Assembly: GCA_002427615.1 (NCBI GenBank)
Contig: DIFH01000023.1
Span: forward strand, 1 to 19,879
Direction: 5' to 3'
Length of the DNA: 19,879 nt
Origin: Paludibacter sp. UBA5753
Lineage (GTDB): Bacteria; Bacteroidota; Bacteroidia; Bacteroidales; Paludibacteraceae
In this document: in pieces, positions 6,149-14,278 of the stretch
Layout: every line of letters begins with the position of its first letter
How positions within the stretch are numbered: position 1 is the stretch's first letter
Notes under the pieces: model-generated
The model's database searches: none
What the model saw: the letters and a program-made list of their open reading frames with translations, nothing else
Told to the model about the DNA's origin: nothing
Translations under genes and position numbers: made by a program

Positions 6149-6949
6149 TCATTGTTTGTTTTTTTGGTCAATTATATCCTTTCTTTTAAGAATTTGCAAA
6201 AAATCTACTTCACCTTTCTTTGCTTTTACACGTTTTCCGTTTTCACCGATGCTATACAAATAATCTCCAAAATAGTCAACATCACCTGATATCCTTTCAT
6301 ATTGTTCGATGTCACCAATGCTGTAGGTGTGACCTAGTATGTACTGTGGCAGTATTCTTCTCTTTTCCTCAACTGTTAATGTGTTTGGATTTACACTTTC
6401 TTCATTAGAGCATAGGCTTCCTCCCTCTGGAATAAGTTCACAAATTGCTTTAGGTACAATTTCATTATTAATGTAAAGGTCCTTATATGTGTATGTATTG
6501 TCGTGATTTATATAAAGAACAGCATAAAGCATATCTTCATACGTCCAAAAACTGAATTCGCAATTTTCCATTTTCTGAACATAACCATTAGAAAAACGGA
6601 CATCTTTTATTCCGAGAAATTTCTTATCTAAGTTAAGTTTTTGAATTTCTCTGAATCCTTGCAGATATAGTCTATCTTTTAGTTTTACAAGTATGCCATT
6701 AAACTTATTATCAATGCCTTGAATTGAATCATAAAGATATTCATCACACAGAATATAAGTATATATAAAATCTTTGAATGCTATAATAGGTGTTATATCG
6801 GCACCTGCCGACAAGTAAAAACAACTATCAGTAAGTAAATCTTTAATTCCTAAATGAAGCATATCCATTGTAAAATGGTTAAGTTCTCCATATTCTAAGT
6901 GATTTTTAGCTCTTTCAAGCCATTTCGGAATTTTGTCATTTTTCTCCAT
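6149..6949 (-). CDS. Hypothetical protein, possible cassette cargo
   Basis: I do not recognise this 266-aa protein with confidence. It has no signal peptide or convincing membrane segment, so it is probably cytoplasmic. An N-terminal charged helix (residues 1-25) precedes FYLSAGADITPI (44-55) and an aromatic segment DFIYTYILCDEYLYD (60-74). That arrangement recalls a group of Bacteroidota proteins of unknown function with a Y-P/L-S-x-G-x-D-x-x-P motif followed by an aromatic Asp-rich strand. The C-terminal third is charged and Tyr-rich (DVDYFGDYLYS). Codon use is more AT-rich than in the neighbours, and the gene stands alone. It is flanked downstream by the attC-like repeat and upstream by a GTTAG in its leader. 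A TATCTTTG promoter box lies about 95 bp upstream. These features suggest horizontal acquisition; the function is unknown. Confidence 0.75.
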   Translation of the reverse strand: MEKNDKIPKWLERAKNHLEYGELNHFTMDMLHLGIKDLLTDSCFYLSAGADITPIIAFKDFIYTYILCDEYLYDSIQGIDNKFNGILVKLKDRLYLQGFREIQKLNLDKKFLGIKDVRFSNGYVQKMENCEFSFWTYEDMLYAVLYINHDNTYTYKDLYINNEIVPKAICELIPEGGSLCSNEESVNPNTLTVEEKRRILPQYILGHTYSIGDIEQYERISGDVDYFGDYLYSIGENGKRVKAKKGEVDFLQILKRKDIIDQKNKQ

Positions 6950-7041
6950 TTTCTTTACTTTCTTTTACTCTGTATTGTGTGTGTCCATAGTGGCTAACAT
7001 TGAAATAATTGCCCTAACATTTAGTTTTGGATTTACAACCA

Positions 7042-7049
7042 CAAAGATA
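7042..7049 (-). promoter_or_regulatory. Bacteroidota-type promoter (-7 box) for the 6149-6949 gene
   Basis: On the minus strand this reads TATCTTTG, a TAnnTTTG match, giving a leader of about 85 nt before the ATG at 6949. The leader contains two AATGTTAG repeats (about 6994-7000 and 7014-7020). Confidence 0.5.
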
Positions 7050-7152
7050 ATGCATTTGTTTTAATTCAGATAAAGAAATATTCTTCTGATTTAATCATAA
7101 AGATAGAAACTGAAAAGTATCAATATTACAACAAAATATCTTCGCGAATCGT

Positions 7153-7160
7153 TATATTTG
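7153..7160 (+). promoter_or_regulatory. Bacteroidota-type promoter (-7 box) for the DCC gene
   Basis: TATATTTG matches TAnnTTTG and lies 20 bp before the ATG at 7181, leaving a very short leader of about 13 nt. Confidence 0.6.
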
Positions 7161-7180
7161 AAAATTCAGATCAAATCTTA

Positions 7181-7582
7181 ATGACCCAAACTCGAATTGT
7201 TTACTTTGATGGATATTGTAACCTTTGTTCCGGTTGGGTAAAGTTTTTACTCAAGATGGACAAGCGTAATCGGTTTAAATTTGCTGCATTACAGTCGGAA
7301 AAAGGCCAAAACGTACTCAAAACACTCGGAATGCCGCCAGAGGAACCTACAACAGTAATTTATTTAAAAAACGACATGTATTTTACCGAATCGGAAGCAG
7401 CTCTGGAAATTTTAAAAGACTTGGGAGGCTTTTGGATGGCATTTTCCGTTTTCAGATTGATTCCCAAATCAATACGCGATTATTTGTATGGATTGATTTC
7501 AAAATGGCGTTATAAATTGTTCGGAAAACGAGATACTTGCATGATTCCCCAACCCGATCAGCAAAAAAGATTCATTGATTAG
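7181..7582 (+). CDS. DCC family (DUF393) thiol-disulfide oxidoreductase-like protein
   Basis: This 133-aa protein belongs to the DUF393/YuxK family, named DCC after the conserved Asp-Cys-Cys. It opens with IVYFDGYCNLCSGWV, giving Asp10 and the redox-type pair Cys13 and Cys16 in a CxxC. The rest is usual for the family: FKFAALQSEKGQ (about 34-45), a YLKND segment, SEAALEIL, and a C-terminal hydrophobic/basic region (SIRDYLYGLISKWRYKLFG). The fold is predicted to be thioredoxin-like, but the physiological substrate is not established. It has no signal peptide. A TATATTTG box lies 20 bp upstream, and the PBP gene follows 63 bp later with a box of its own. Shared transcription is therefore possible but not required. 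Confidence 0.88.
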   Translation: MTQTRIVYFDGYCNLCSGWVKFLLKMDKRNRFKFAALQSEKGQNVLKTLGMPPEEPTTVIYLKNDMYFTESEAALEILKDLGGFWMAFSVFRLIPKSIRDYLYGLISKWRYKLFGKRDTCMIPQPDQQKRFID

Positions 7583-7616
7583 CGCCGAAACAGCTATATA
7601 ATTGCATCTTTTGAAG

Positions 7617-7624
7617 TAACTTTG
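7617..7624 (+). promoter_or_regulatory. Bacteroidota-type promoter (-7 box) for the PBP gene
   Basis: TAACTTTG matches TAnnTTTG and lies 22 bp before the ATG at 7646. A TTG at 7622 is in frame with the gene but forms part of this box, which argues against using it as the start. Confidence 0.6.
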
Positions 7625-7645
7625 CGCCATAATTCCAAGAAATTT

Positions 7646-10102
7646 ATGTGGGAAAAAATCAAAAAACAATTTTCTGTTATTTGGGAGTATCTCCTGACAC
7701 ATTTGCCCCTGTGGTGGAACTTTATTAAACGTTGGTGGAATTGGCTCGTTGTATGGCGTAAAGCCAGAATAGTACGGTTTCGCGGGCTTGTCTGGTACCG
7801 CAAACTCGGGAACATTGCTTTTACTTGTTTATGGATGTTCCTGCTTTTCCTGCTTTTAGTCGATATCAACTTTTTATGGCTTTTCGGTAAATCACCTACC
7901 TTACACAGCATCAGCCATCCCGACCAAAGTTTAGCTTCTGAAATTATCAGTGCGGATGAAAAGGTTATCGGTAAGTATTTTACCGAAAACCGTATGCCTG
8001 TTGAATTCAATGAAATTTCACCTAAGATTATCGAAACATTGATAGCTACTGAAGATGAACGGTTTTACGATCATTTCGGTATCGACTTTCAGGGCGTTTT
8101 TGCTGCCGTTAAAGACATGACACAAGGCAATGCACGTGGTGCAAGTACCATTACGCAGCAATTGGTGAAAAATATGTACAAAACACGCAATCAGTACTCG
8201 AAAGGACTTTTCGGTTACATCCCAGGCATAAAACTGCTGATTATGAAAACCAAGGAATGGACTACGGCGGTAAAAATCGAGATGTTCTATTCCAAGGAAG
8301 AAATCCTGACCATGTATTTCAATACGGTGGACTTTGGAAGTAACTCTTTCGGCATACGGACGGCCGCCAAAACCTATTTTAAAACAACACCCGCCAGGTT
8401 AAACTACGAACAATCAGCCACGCTTGTGGGACTGCTTAAAGCCACCACATCATATAATCCGAAAGTCAATCCCGATCGATCTAAAGAACGCCGTAACGTG
8501 GTTTTGCAAAATCTGGTAACACATAAAATCATAACGCAACACGAATGCGACTCCCTGAAAAAAATCCCGATTAGGCTGAATTACAGCATAGAACAATCTT
8601 ATGATGGAGAAGCGCTTCACTTCCGCGCTTATCTGACCAAATATCTCGAAGACTGGGAAAAAGCCAATGGATATGATATTTATTCCGATGGATTAAAAAT
8701 TTACGTTACCATCGATTCTCGTTTGCAGAAATATGCCGAAGAAGCGGTTAATAAACAAATGCAAACTGTGCAGCGCCGCTTTTTCGATCACTGGCGCGGA
8801 CAAAACCCATGGCAGGACGAAAATCATCAGGATATACCGAATTTCATTGAAGACATTGCCAAAAAGACCAAGTCTTATGCGAGTCTGAATGAGCAATTCA
8901 ACGGCAATAAAGATTCTATCGGCAAATACCTGAACATTCCGCATCGTACCAAAGTTTTCGACTATAAACTTGGCGAAAAAGACACAACTTTCAGTGTGAT
9001 GGATTCCATCCGGTATATGAATCACTTTTTGCACAGCGGGTTTGTTGTAATGGAGCCCAATACCGGCAATGTAAAGGCATGGGTGGGCGACATTGATTTC
9101 AAATTCTGGCAATACGACAAAGTGGCACAATCGAAACGCCAACCCGGATCGACTTTTAAACTTTTTGTGTACACCGCGGCCATGTTGCACGGCCATGCGC
9201 CTTGTGATAAAGTAACCGACAAAAGGGTAACCTGGGATTATATTGAAAAAGGCAAACCCAAGTCATGGACACCGCGCAATGCCAACGGAACTTATCTGGG
9301 TTATACCATGACGCTGAAACATGCCTTTGCCCGTTCCATCAATTCTGTCGCCGTTCAGCTGGCTCAGGAGGTGGGCATTCCTGAAATCATAAAAACCGCT
9401 CATTTGATGGGCATTAAAACTCCACTCGAAGACAAGCCATCGACCTGCCTGGGTTCATCGGATGTTTCGTTGCTCGAATTGGTGAACTCTTTCGGAACAG
9501 TTATCAACGAAGGAATGTATCATGATCCGATTTTGGTAACCCGCATCGAAGACAAAAACGGCAAAGTAATTTACAGCGCGCCAACCGAGCAAAAGCGTGT
9601 CATTCCTTACGAAACAGCCTGGTTGATGACTGAAATGCTCAAAGGCGGGATGACTGAACCCGGCGGAACAACCCAGGCTTTGTGGGAATGGAATTTGTTT
9701 AATTACGATACCGATTTCGGAGGTAAAACCGGAACCTCATCCAACCATTCGGATGCCTGGTTTGTGGGCGTTACCAAAAACCTGATCGGCGGCGCCTGGG
9801 TAGGCGGCGAACACCGCAGCGTTCACTTCCGTACTGGGCAGTTAGGCGAAGGAAGCCGTACCGCACTGCCTATCTTCGGATTGTTTATGGAAAAAGTGCT
9901 GAAAGATGAACAATTCAAACATTATCGCGGAAAGTTCCCTGCCAAACCAAAAGAAAAAATTATGCAGAGCTATAATTGCCACACTTATATTCCCCGTGAC
10001 ACGACTTTCATCGATTCATTATCGCCGACAGAAGAAACGCCGCTCGAAGAAATACCGTTAGAAGAATCAACGGAAATTCCTGCAACTCCCATGCAGCAGT
10101 AA
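7646..10102 (+). CDS. Class A penicillin-binding protein (PBP1A-like)
   Basis: This bifunctional enzyme polymerises lipid II into glycan strands and cross-links them by DD-transpeptidation at the outer face of the inner membrane. The 818-aa product has a Trp-rich basic cytoplasmic tail (1-53) and one membrane anchor (about 54-80). A family 51 glycosyltransferase domain follows, with ATEDERFYDHFGID (134-147, holding the catalytic Glu) and GASTITQQLVKN (165-176). The transpeptidase domain has the active-site STFK (Ser502), SIN (Ser564) and KTGT (Lys694) motifs. The tail is acidic and Pro/Thr-rich (from about 775) and is probably disordered. I chose the ATG at 7646 because the in-frame TTG at 7622 overlaps a promoter box. 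All catalytic motifs are intact. I avoid a gene symbol because Bacteroidota carry several paralogues. Confidence 0.95.
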   Translation: MWEKIKKQFSVIWEYLLTHLPLWWNFIKRWWNWLVVWRKARIVRFRGLVWYRKLGNIAFTCLWMFLLFLLLVDINFLWLFGKSPTLHSISHPDQSLASEIISADEKVIGKYFTENRMPVEFNEISPKIIETLIATEDERFYDHFGIDFQGVFAAVKDMTQGNARGASTITQQLVKNMYKTRNQYSKGLFGYIPGIKLLIMKTKEWTTAVKIEMFYSKEEILTMYFNTVDFGSNSFGIRTAAKTYFKTTPARLNYEQSATLVGLLKATTSYNPKVNPDRSKERRNVVLQNLVTHKIITQHECDSLKKIPIRLNYSIEQSYDGEALHFRAYLTKYLEDWEKANGYDIYSDGLKIYVTIDSRLQKYAEEAVNKQMQTVQRRFFDHWRGQNPWQDENHQDIPNFIEDIAKKTKSYASLNEQFNGNKDSIGKYLNIPHRTKVFDYKLGEKDTTFSVMDSIRYMNHFLHSGFVVMEPNTGNVKAWVGDIDFKFWQYDKVAQSKRQPGSTFKLFVYTAAMLHGHAPCDKVTDKRVTWDYIEKGKPKSWTPRNANGTYLGYTMTLKHAFARSINSVAVQLAQEVGIPEIIKTAHLMGIKTPLEDKPSTCLGSSDVSLLELVNSFGTVINEGMYHDPILVTRIEDKNGKVIYSAPTEQKRVIPYETAWLMTEMLKGGMTEPGGTTQALWEWNLFNYDTDFGGKTGTSSNHSDAWFVGVTKNLIGGAWVGGEHRSVHFRTGQLGEGSRTALPIFGLFMEKVLKDEQFKHYRGKFPAKPKEKIMQSYNCHTYIPRDTTFIDSLSPTEETPLEEIPLEESTEIPATPMQQ

Positions 10103-10151
10103 AAGCAGTAGCCTAACCTGGAAAAGCCAGCGCCAAAAAGGGAGAAATTAG

Positions 10152-10159
10152 TATTTTTG
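10152..10159 (+). promoter_or_regulatory. Second TAnnTTTG box upstream of gpmI
   Basis: TATTTTTG followed by CAG, the same context as other boxes in this window. It lies about 300 bp before gpmI. It may be an upstream gpmI promoter or a vestige of a lost gene. Confidence 0.4.
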
Positions 10160-10396
10160 CAGTATGAAACTACTTAACTACTTAGCGCCCCTATAATTTG
10201 TAAATTCACAACGTATATAATTGATACGCTGAGTATTGTGTATACATTTCAAAAAATACACTAATTTGAAAGATAAGGGACTAAGAGCTTATGCAAAGAC
10301 ATAAATTCTACTCCGGAATGTTGGTTTTTTAAAAAAAACAAACCAAAAACACAGAAAAACAACTCGGCTTTCCAATGAAAAATACAATAAAATGAG

Positions 10397-10404
10397 TAAT
10401 TTTG
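10397..10404 (+). promoter_or_regulatory. Bacteroidota-type promoter (-7 box) for gpmI
   Basis: TAATTTTG matches TAnnTTTG and lies 58 bp before the gpmI ATG, giving a leader of about 50 nt. Confidence 0.6.
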
Positions 10405-10461
10405 CAACTTTAAAAAACAAAGGTATTAATTGAAGTATAAAACAATATAAATCAAAACTAT

Positions 10462-11982
10462 ATGAGTAAAAAAGCATTGTTAATGATTCTCGATGGCTGG
10501 GGAATGGGAAACCATTCGAGAGCAGACATCATTTTCAATACGCCAACTCCCTACTGGGATTCTTTGTTGGCTCAATATCCAAACTCGCAACTTCAGGCAT
10601 CCGGCGAAAACGTTGGTCTACCCGACGGACAAATGGGAAATTCGGAAGTGGGTCACCTCAATATCGGCGCCGGACGCGTGGTTTATCAGGATTTGGTAAA
10701 AATCAATATCGCCTGCCGCGACAACAGCATTCTGAAAAACCCTGAAATAATCAACGCCTATTCGTATGCCCGCGACAACAAAAAGAAAATTCACTTTCTC
10801 GGATTGGTTTCCGATGGCGGCGTTCACAGCTCGCTCGATCATTTACTCAAACTGATTGACATTGCCAAAGAATATAATGCCGAAGCTTATGTACATTGCT
10901 TTATGGACGGTCGCGATACCGATCCGAAAAGCGGTAAAGGCTTTATCGAACAGTTAGACGCTTACAGCAAAACTTCGACAACCAAAATTGCCTCGGTTGT
11001 AGGCCGTTATTATGCCATGGACCGCGACAAACGCTGGGAGCGCGTGAAAGAAGCTTACAACCTGATTGTAAATGGAAAAGGAACTCCCGCAACGGATATG
11101 ATAGCCGCAATGCAGACTTCGTACGATGCCGGTGTTACCGATGAATTTATCAAACCAATCGTTGCTGTTGATGCTGCCGGAAAACCCTTGGCAAAAATTG
11201 AAGCCGGCGACGTGGTGATTTTCTTCAACTACCGCAACGATCGCGCAAAGGAACTTACTGTGGCGCTGACACAAAAAGATATGCCGGAAGAGGGTATGAT
11301 GACAATTCCTCTGGAATATTACTGTATGACTCCTTACGATTCAACTTTCAAAGGTTTGCATGTATTGTTCGACAAAGACAATGTACAAAACACTTTGGGC
11401 GAGTATGTTTCAGCTCTTGGATTGAAACAATTGCGTATTGCCGAAACCGAAAAATTCGCACACGTTACATTTTTCTTCTCCGGTGGTCGCGAAAGTGAAT
11501 TCCCGGGTGAAGAACGCATCCTCGTTCCTTCACCCAAAGTAGCTACTTACGACTTACAGCCCGAAATGAGCGCCCCCGAAGTTACCGATAAATTAGTTGC
11601 GGCATTAAACACCCGGAAGTTTGATTTCATTGCCCTGAACTTTGCCAACGGCGATATGGTGGGGCACACCGGCGTCCGTGAAGCAATAGTGAAAGCGGTG
11701 GAAACTGTGGATAAATGTATGGGTGAAGTGGTTGATGCTGCCAAAGCAAACGACTACGAAGTGGTTATCATTGCCGACCACGGAAATGCCGATAACGCTG
11801 AAAATCCCGACGGTTCACCAAACACAGCCCACTCTTTGAATCCGGTTCCGTTTGTTTACGTTACCGAAAACAAAGCCGCAAAAGTTGAAAACGGCATTCT
11901 GGCTGATGTTGCCCCATCTATCTGTACGATTTTAGGCATAGAAAAACCGGTTGAAATGACCGGACGAAGCCTGATAAAATAA
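10462..11982 (+). CDS. gpmI: 2,3-bisphosphoglycerate-independent phosphoglycerate mutase
   Basis: GpmI interconverts 3-phosphoglycerate and 2-phosphoglycerate in lower glycolysis and gluconeogenesis without a 2,3-bisphosphoglycerate cofactor, using two Mn2+ ions in an alkaline-phosphatase-like site. The 506-aa product has the usual family length. It shows the metal ligand Asp11 in LMILDGWGMG, the phosphorylated serine Ser61 in GNSEVGHLNIGAGR (59-72), and the conserved HCFMDGRDTDP segment. The second metal-site motif ADHGNADN includes Asp439 and His440. The ATG at 10462 gives the standard N-terminus. It is flanked by its own promoter box and a strong terminator, so it is probably monocistronic. 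Its substrate 3-phosphoglycerate is also the entry point for SerA and SerC, encoded about 3 kb away on the other strand. Confidence 0.97.
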   Translation: MSKKALLMILDGWGMGNHSRADIIFNTPTPYWDSLLAQYPNSQLQASGENVGLPDGQMGNSEVGHLNIGAGRVVYQDLVKINIACRDNSILKNPEIINAYSYARDNKKKIHFLGLVSDGGVHSSLDHLLKLIDIAKEYNAEAYVHCFMDGRDTDPKSGKGFIEQLDAYSKTSTTKIASVVGRYYAMDRDKRWERVKEAYNLIVNGKGTPATDMIAAMQTSYDAGVTDEFIKPIVAVDAAGKPLAKIEAGDVVIFFNYRNDRAKELTVALTQKDMPEEGMMTIPLEYYCMTPYDSTFKGLHVLFDKDNVQNTLGEYVSALGLKQLRIAETEKFAHVTFFFSGGRESEFPGEERILVPSPKVATYDLQPEMSAPEVTDKLVAALNTRKFDFIALNFANGDMVGHTGVREAIVKAVETVDKCMGEVVDAAKANDYEVVIIADHGNADNAENPDGSPNTAHSLNPVPFVYVTENKAAKVENGILADVAPSICTILGIEKPVEMTGRSLIK

Positions 11983-11998
11983 CAACAAGTTTTTTCTA

Positions 11999-12038
11999 TA
12001 AAAAAAGTCCTGAAAACGTTTTTCAGGACTTTTTTTTA
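11999..12038 (+). terminator. Bidirectional intrinsic terminator between gpmI and the flavoprotein gene
   Basis: AAGTCCTGAAAA (from 12005) and TTTTTCAGGACTT pair around a short CG loop. A-runs lie on the left and T-runs on the right, so the hairpin can stop transcription in both directions. It sits between two convergent genes. Confidence 0.9.
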
Positions 12039-12070
12039 TGCTTGTTAACCGACAGGAAATGACCGCGCTG

Positions 12071-13165
12071 CTATTTTTTCAGTCTTGCAATGGCTTCTGT
12101 TCTTGCATGTTCAAATTTCGCAACCAAATCGTCCATAACTTCCTTCACCGACGAAATACGTGTAGCTAAATAAGCATTACTTCCGGCAAAGGCGTATCCT
12201 TTGTCCATTTTACCTTTATACGCATTAAAGAGGGTTATGATAATGCAATAAGGCACTTTTTTGTAGTCACAAGTATGCAAACAATTGTACGGACACGATT
12301 TTGGTTTCGTCAGACCAAGTTTTACCCTTTCCAGAAATTTTCCCTGAAGGGCTCTACCCGGCATCCCGACAGGGCTCTGAATGATTTCCACATCATTTTC
12401 TTCGGCTTTGATGTATGAATTTTTAAATTTAATGTCCGCGTCACACTCATCAGTGGTAACAAACCGGCTGGCAATCTGAACTCCTTTAGCTCCGAGTTGC
12501 ATAATGTCGTACATGTTTTTCCCGTTGTAAATGCCGCCTGCTGCTACAATCGGAATTTCCTGATGGTATTTTTCTTCGAAAACAGCTACTTCACGCACAA
12601 CATCGGGAATAAGATTCTCGATAGAAAAAGCCGGATCGGCAATCTGGTTCAGCTTAAATCCCAGATGACCCCCCGCTTTAGGGCCTTCTACAACTATTAA
12701 ATCCGGTAAATAGTCGTAAAGTGTTTTCCATTTTTCGCAAATGATTTTGGCTGCACGCGCCGACGAAACAATAGGAACTAATTTCGTTGTACAGCCAGGT
12801 GTACGGTATTTTGGCAAGTCGAGCGGCAAACCGGCTCCGGCAAAAATAATATCCGCCTTTTCGGCAATAGCCGTTTTCACCATGTCGCTGAAATTTGTCA
12901 ACGCCATCATAATGTTTACACCGACAATTCCCGATGTTTTTTCTTTCGCCTTGCGTATTTCCTCTTTTAACCCGTAGATACATGACTCCATATAATCTTT
13001 CGCCTTTTCGCGATAAATCAATCCCAATCCCGCACAAGAAATAACGCCAACTCCACCTTCATTCGCCACAGCCGAGGCTAAGCCCGACAAAGAAATTCCG
13101 ACGCCCATTCCTCCCTGAATAATAGGGACACGCGCTGTCAGATTTCCGATTTTCAAACCATTCAT
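12071..13165 (-). CDS. Nitronate monooxygenase-like FMN protein (NPD family)
   Basis: This 364-aa protein is a TIM-barrel flavoprotein of the nitronate monooxygenase/2-nitropropane dioxygenase family. It starts with PIIQGGMGVGISL (14-26), continues with GVNIM (82-86) and AGAGLP (109-114), and has EGPKAGGHLG (160-169) with the conserved His167. The FMN-phosphate region VAAGGI (207-212) and VQIASRFVTTDE (229-240) follows. Family members oxidise alkyl nitronates with O2, while related proteins include the enoyl-ACP reductase FabK, so the substrate is not certain from sequence. A C-terminal cluster Cys291, Cys295, Cys299, Cys307 (CPYNCLHTC then C) is notable and may bind metal or an Fe-S cluster. 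It lies 147 bp downstream of fabI on the same strand, behind the fabI terminator. No TAnnTTTG box is seen for it. Confidence 0.85.
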   Translation of the reverse strand: MNGLKIGNLTARVPIIQGGMGVGISLSGLASAVANEGGVGVISCAGLGLIYREKAKDYMESCIYGLKEEIRKAKEKTSGIVGVNIMMALTNFSDMVKTAIAEKADIIFAGAGLPLDLPKYRTPGCTTKLVPIVSSARAAKIICEKWKTLYDYLPDLIVVEGPKAGGHLGFKLNQIADPAFSIENLIPDVVREVAVFEEKYHQEIPIVAAGGIYNGKNMYDIMQLGAKGVQIASRFVTTDECDADIKFKNSYIKAEENDVEIIQSPVGMPGRALQGKFLERVKLGLTKPKSCPYNCLHTCDYKKVPYCIIITLFNAYKGKMDKGYAFAGSNAYLATRISSVKEVMDDLVAKFEHARTEAIARLKK

Positions 13166-13221
13166 AAATAAATATTTTTAAAAAAAATTATTTCAACCCA
13201 CTATTTCACCATTATAATATT

Positions 13222-13264
13222 AAAAAAGGAGAAGGTTTCCGAAAGAATTCCGGATACTCTCTCC
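13222..13264 (-). terminator. Intrinsic terminator after fabI
   Basis: On the minus strand GGAGAGAGTATCCGG and the complementary arm (13228-13241) form an imperfect stem, followed by a run of T (13227-13222). It begins about 50 bp after the fabI stop. Confidence 0.75.
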
Positions 13265-13312
13265 TGTTTGTTTTGTATTTCTTTTACACGGATTATTGCA
13301 GACTCTGCGGTA

Positions 13313-14170
13313 TTAGCCGTAAATGATCTTCCCGTTTTCGTCTTTGAATTCTTCAAAACTTTTGTTGTACTGTTCCATCGCCCGGTAACTCATGGCCATA
13401 CTCGAAAAACCGCCGTCGTGGTAAAGATTCTGCATGGTTACTTTTCGTGTCAGATCGCTGAACATGACCACACAATAGTCGGCACAGTCGGCAGCAGTAG
13501 CATTGCCCAACGGCGACATGCGATCTGAGAAATCGAGCAGACTGTCAATTCCTTTTACGCCGCTACCGGCAGTTGTTACCGTCGGCGATTGCGAAATAGT
13601 ATTCACCCGCACGCCGTGTTCCCGTCCGTAAATATAACCGAAACTACGGGCAATGGACTCCAGCATCGATTTGGCATCGGCCATATCGTTATACCCGAAA
13701 ACAGTGCGTTGGGCAGCCATATAAGTAAGCGCAACAACAGAACCGCCTTCACTGATGGCATCCATCTTTTTAGCTACCTGCAGCATTTTATGAAACGAAA
13801 TAGCAGATATATCTAATGTTGTATTCAACATGTCGTAATCCAAATCGTCGTAAGTACGTTTTTTACGGACATTGGGCGACATGCCGATTGAATGCAACAC
13901 AAAATCAATCTTTCCACCCAACGCCTCCATCGACTGACTGAAAACATCTTCGAGATCGGAAACACTGGTGGCATCGGCAGGAATCAATTTAGCATTCAGT
14001 TTTTCCGCCAAATCGTTGGTTGTTCCCATTCTCACTGCCAACGGAGTATTCGACAGGGTGATTACAGCGCCTTCTTCCACTACCCGTTCGGCAACTTTCC
14101 AGGCGATTGACATGTCGTTTAATGCACCGAATACGATACCTCTTTTATTTTTTAATAAATTATTACCCAT
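13313..14170 (-). CDS. fabI: Enoyl-[acyl-carrier-protein] reductase (NADH), FabI
   Basis: FabI reduces trans-2-enoyl-ACP with NADH, the last step of each fatty-acid elongation cycle, in the cytoplasm. The 285-aa product is a divergent short-chain dehydrogenase. It has the cofactor-binding GALNDMSIAW (15-24), HSIGMSP (93-99), and the catalytic pair Tyr150 and Tyr160 with Lys167 (TYMAAQR, YNDMADAK). The spacing of Tyr-x9-Tyr-x6-Lys is that of FabI. The LRKVT-like C-terminal region ends in YHDGGFSSMAM (about 248-258). The frame is open upstream to 14278, but that extension contains a promoter box. The ATG at 14170 (MGNNLLKNKRG) matches the family start. Neighbours show no functional link. The enzyme class is the target of triclosan-type inhibitors; sensitivity cannot be read here. 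Confidence 0.95.
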   Translation of the reverse strand: MGNNLLKNKRGIVFGALNDMSIAWKVAERVVEEGAVITLSNTPLAVRMGTTNDLAEKLNAKLIPADATSVSDLEDVFSQSMEALGGKIDFVLHSIGMSPNVRKKRTYDDLDYDMLNTTLDISAISFHKMLQVAKKMDAISEGGSVVALTYMAAQRTVFGYNDMADAKSMLESIARSFGYIYGREHGVRVNTISQSPTVTTAGSGVKGIDSLLDFSDRMSPLGNATAADCADYCVVMFSDLTRKVTMQNLYHDGGFSSMAMSYRAMEQYNKSFEEFKDENGKIIYG

Positions 14171-14245
14171 AATAAGTTGATTGATTGTTTTTACAAATAA
14201 CTCTTTTTGCTTCAAAAGAGTTCGTTTGTAAACTGAATTTCGGCA

Positions 14246-14253
14246 CAAAGATA
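14246..14253 (-). promoter_or_regulatory. Bacteroidota-type promoter (-7 box) for fabI
   Basis: The minus strand reads TATCTTTG, a TAnnTTTG match, about 75 bp upstream of the fabI ATG and inside the unused N-terminal extension of the frame. Confidence 0.6.
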
Positions 14254-14278
14254 CAAAAAATGTGCAATAAATAAACAT

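Larger units (their letters stand above)
10103..10461. other. PBP-gpmI intergenic region
   Basis: No convincing gene is seen. It contains two TAnnTTTG boxes (10152-10159 and 10397-10404), a ten-codon frame directly after the first (MKLLNYLAPL, 10164-10196) that I do not consider a gene, and a 16-bp motif shared with the window start (10175-10190). It also holds an AT-rich inverted repeat TTGGTTT/AAACCAA (about 10321-10346). I see no clear terminator for the PBP gene. Confidence 0.5.

Noticed and set aside
8693..9196. A 167-codon minus-strand frame within the PBP gene
   Set aside because: Antisense shadow of the transpeptidase domain, with no recognisable motifs and no promoter or spacing that would support a gene.
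10164..10196. Ten-codon leader peptide MKLLNYLAPL before gpmI
   Set aside because: It overlaps a dispersed 16-bp motif. It has no run of regulatory codons or adjacent attenuator, so a leader-peptide role is unsupported.
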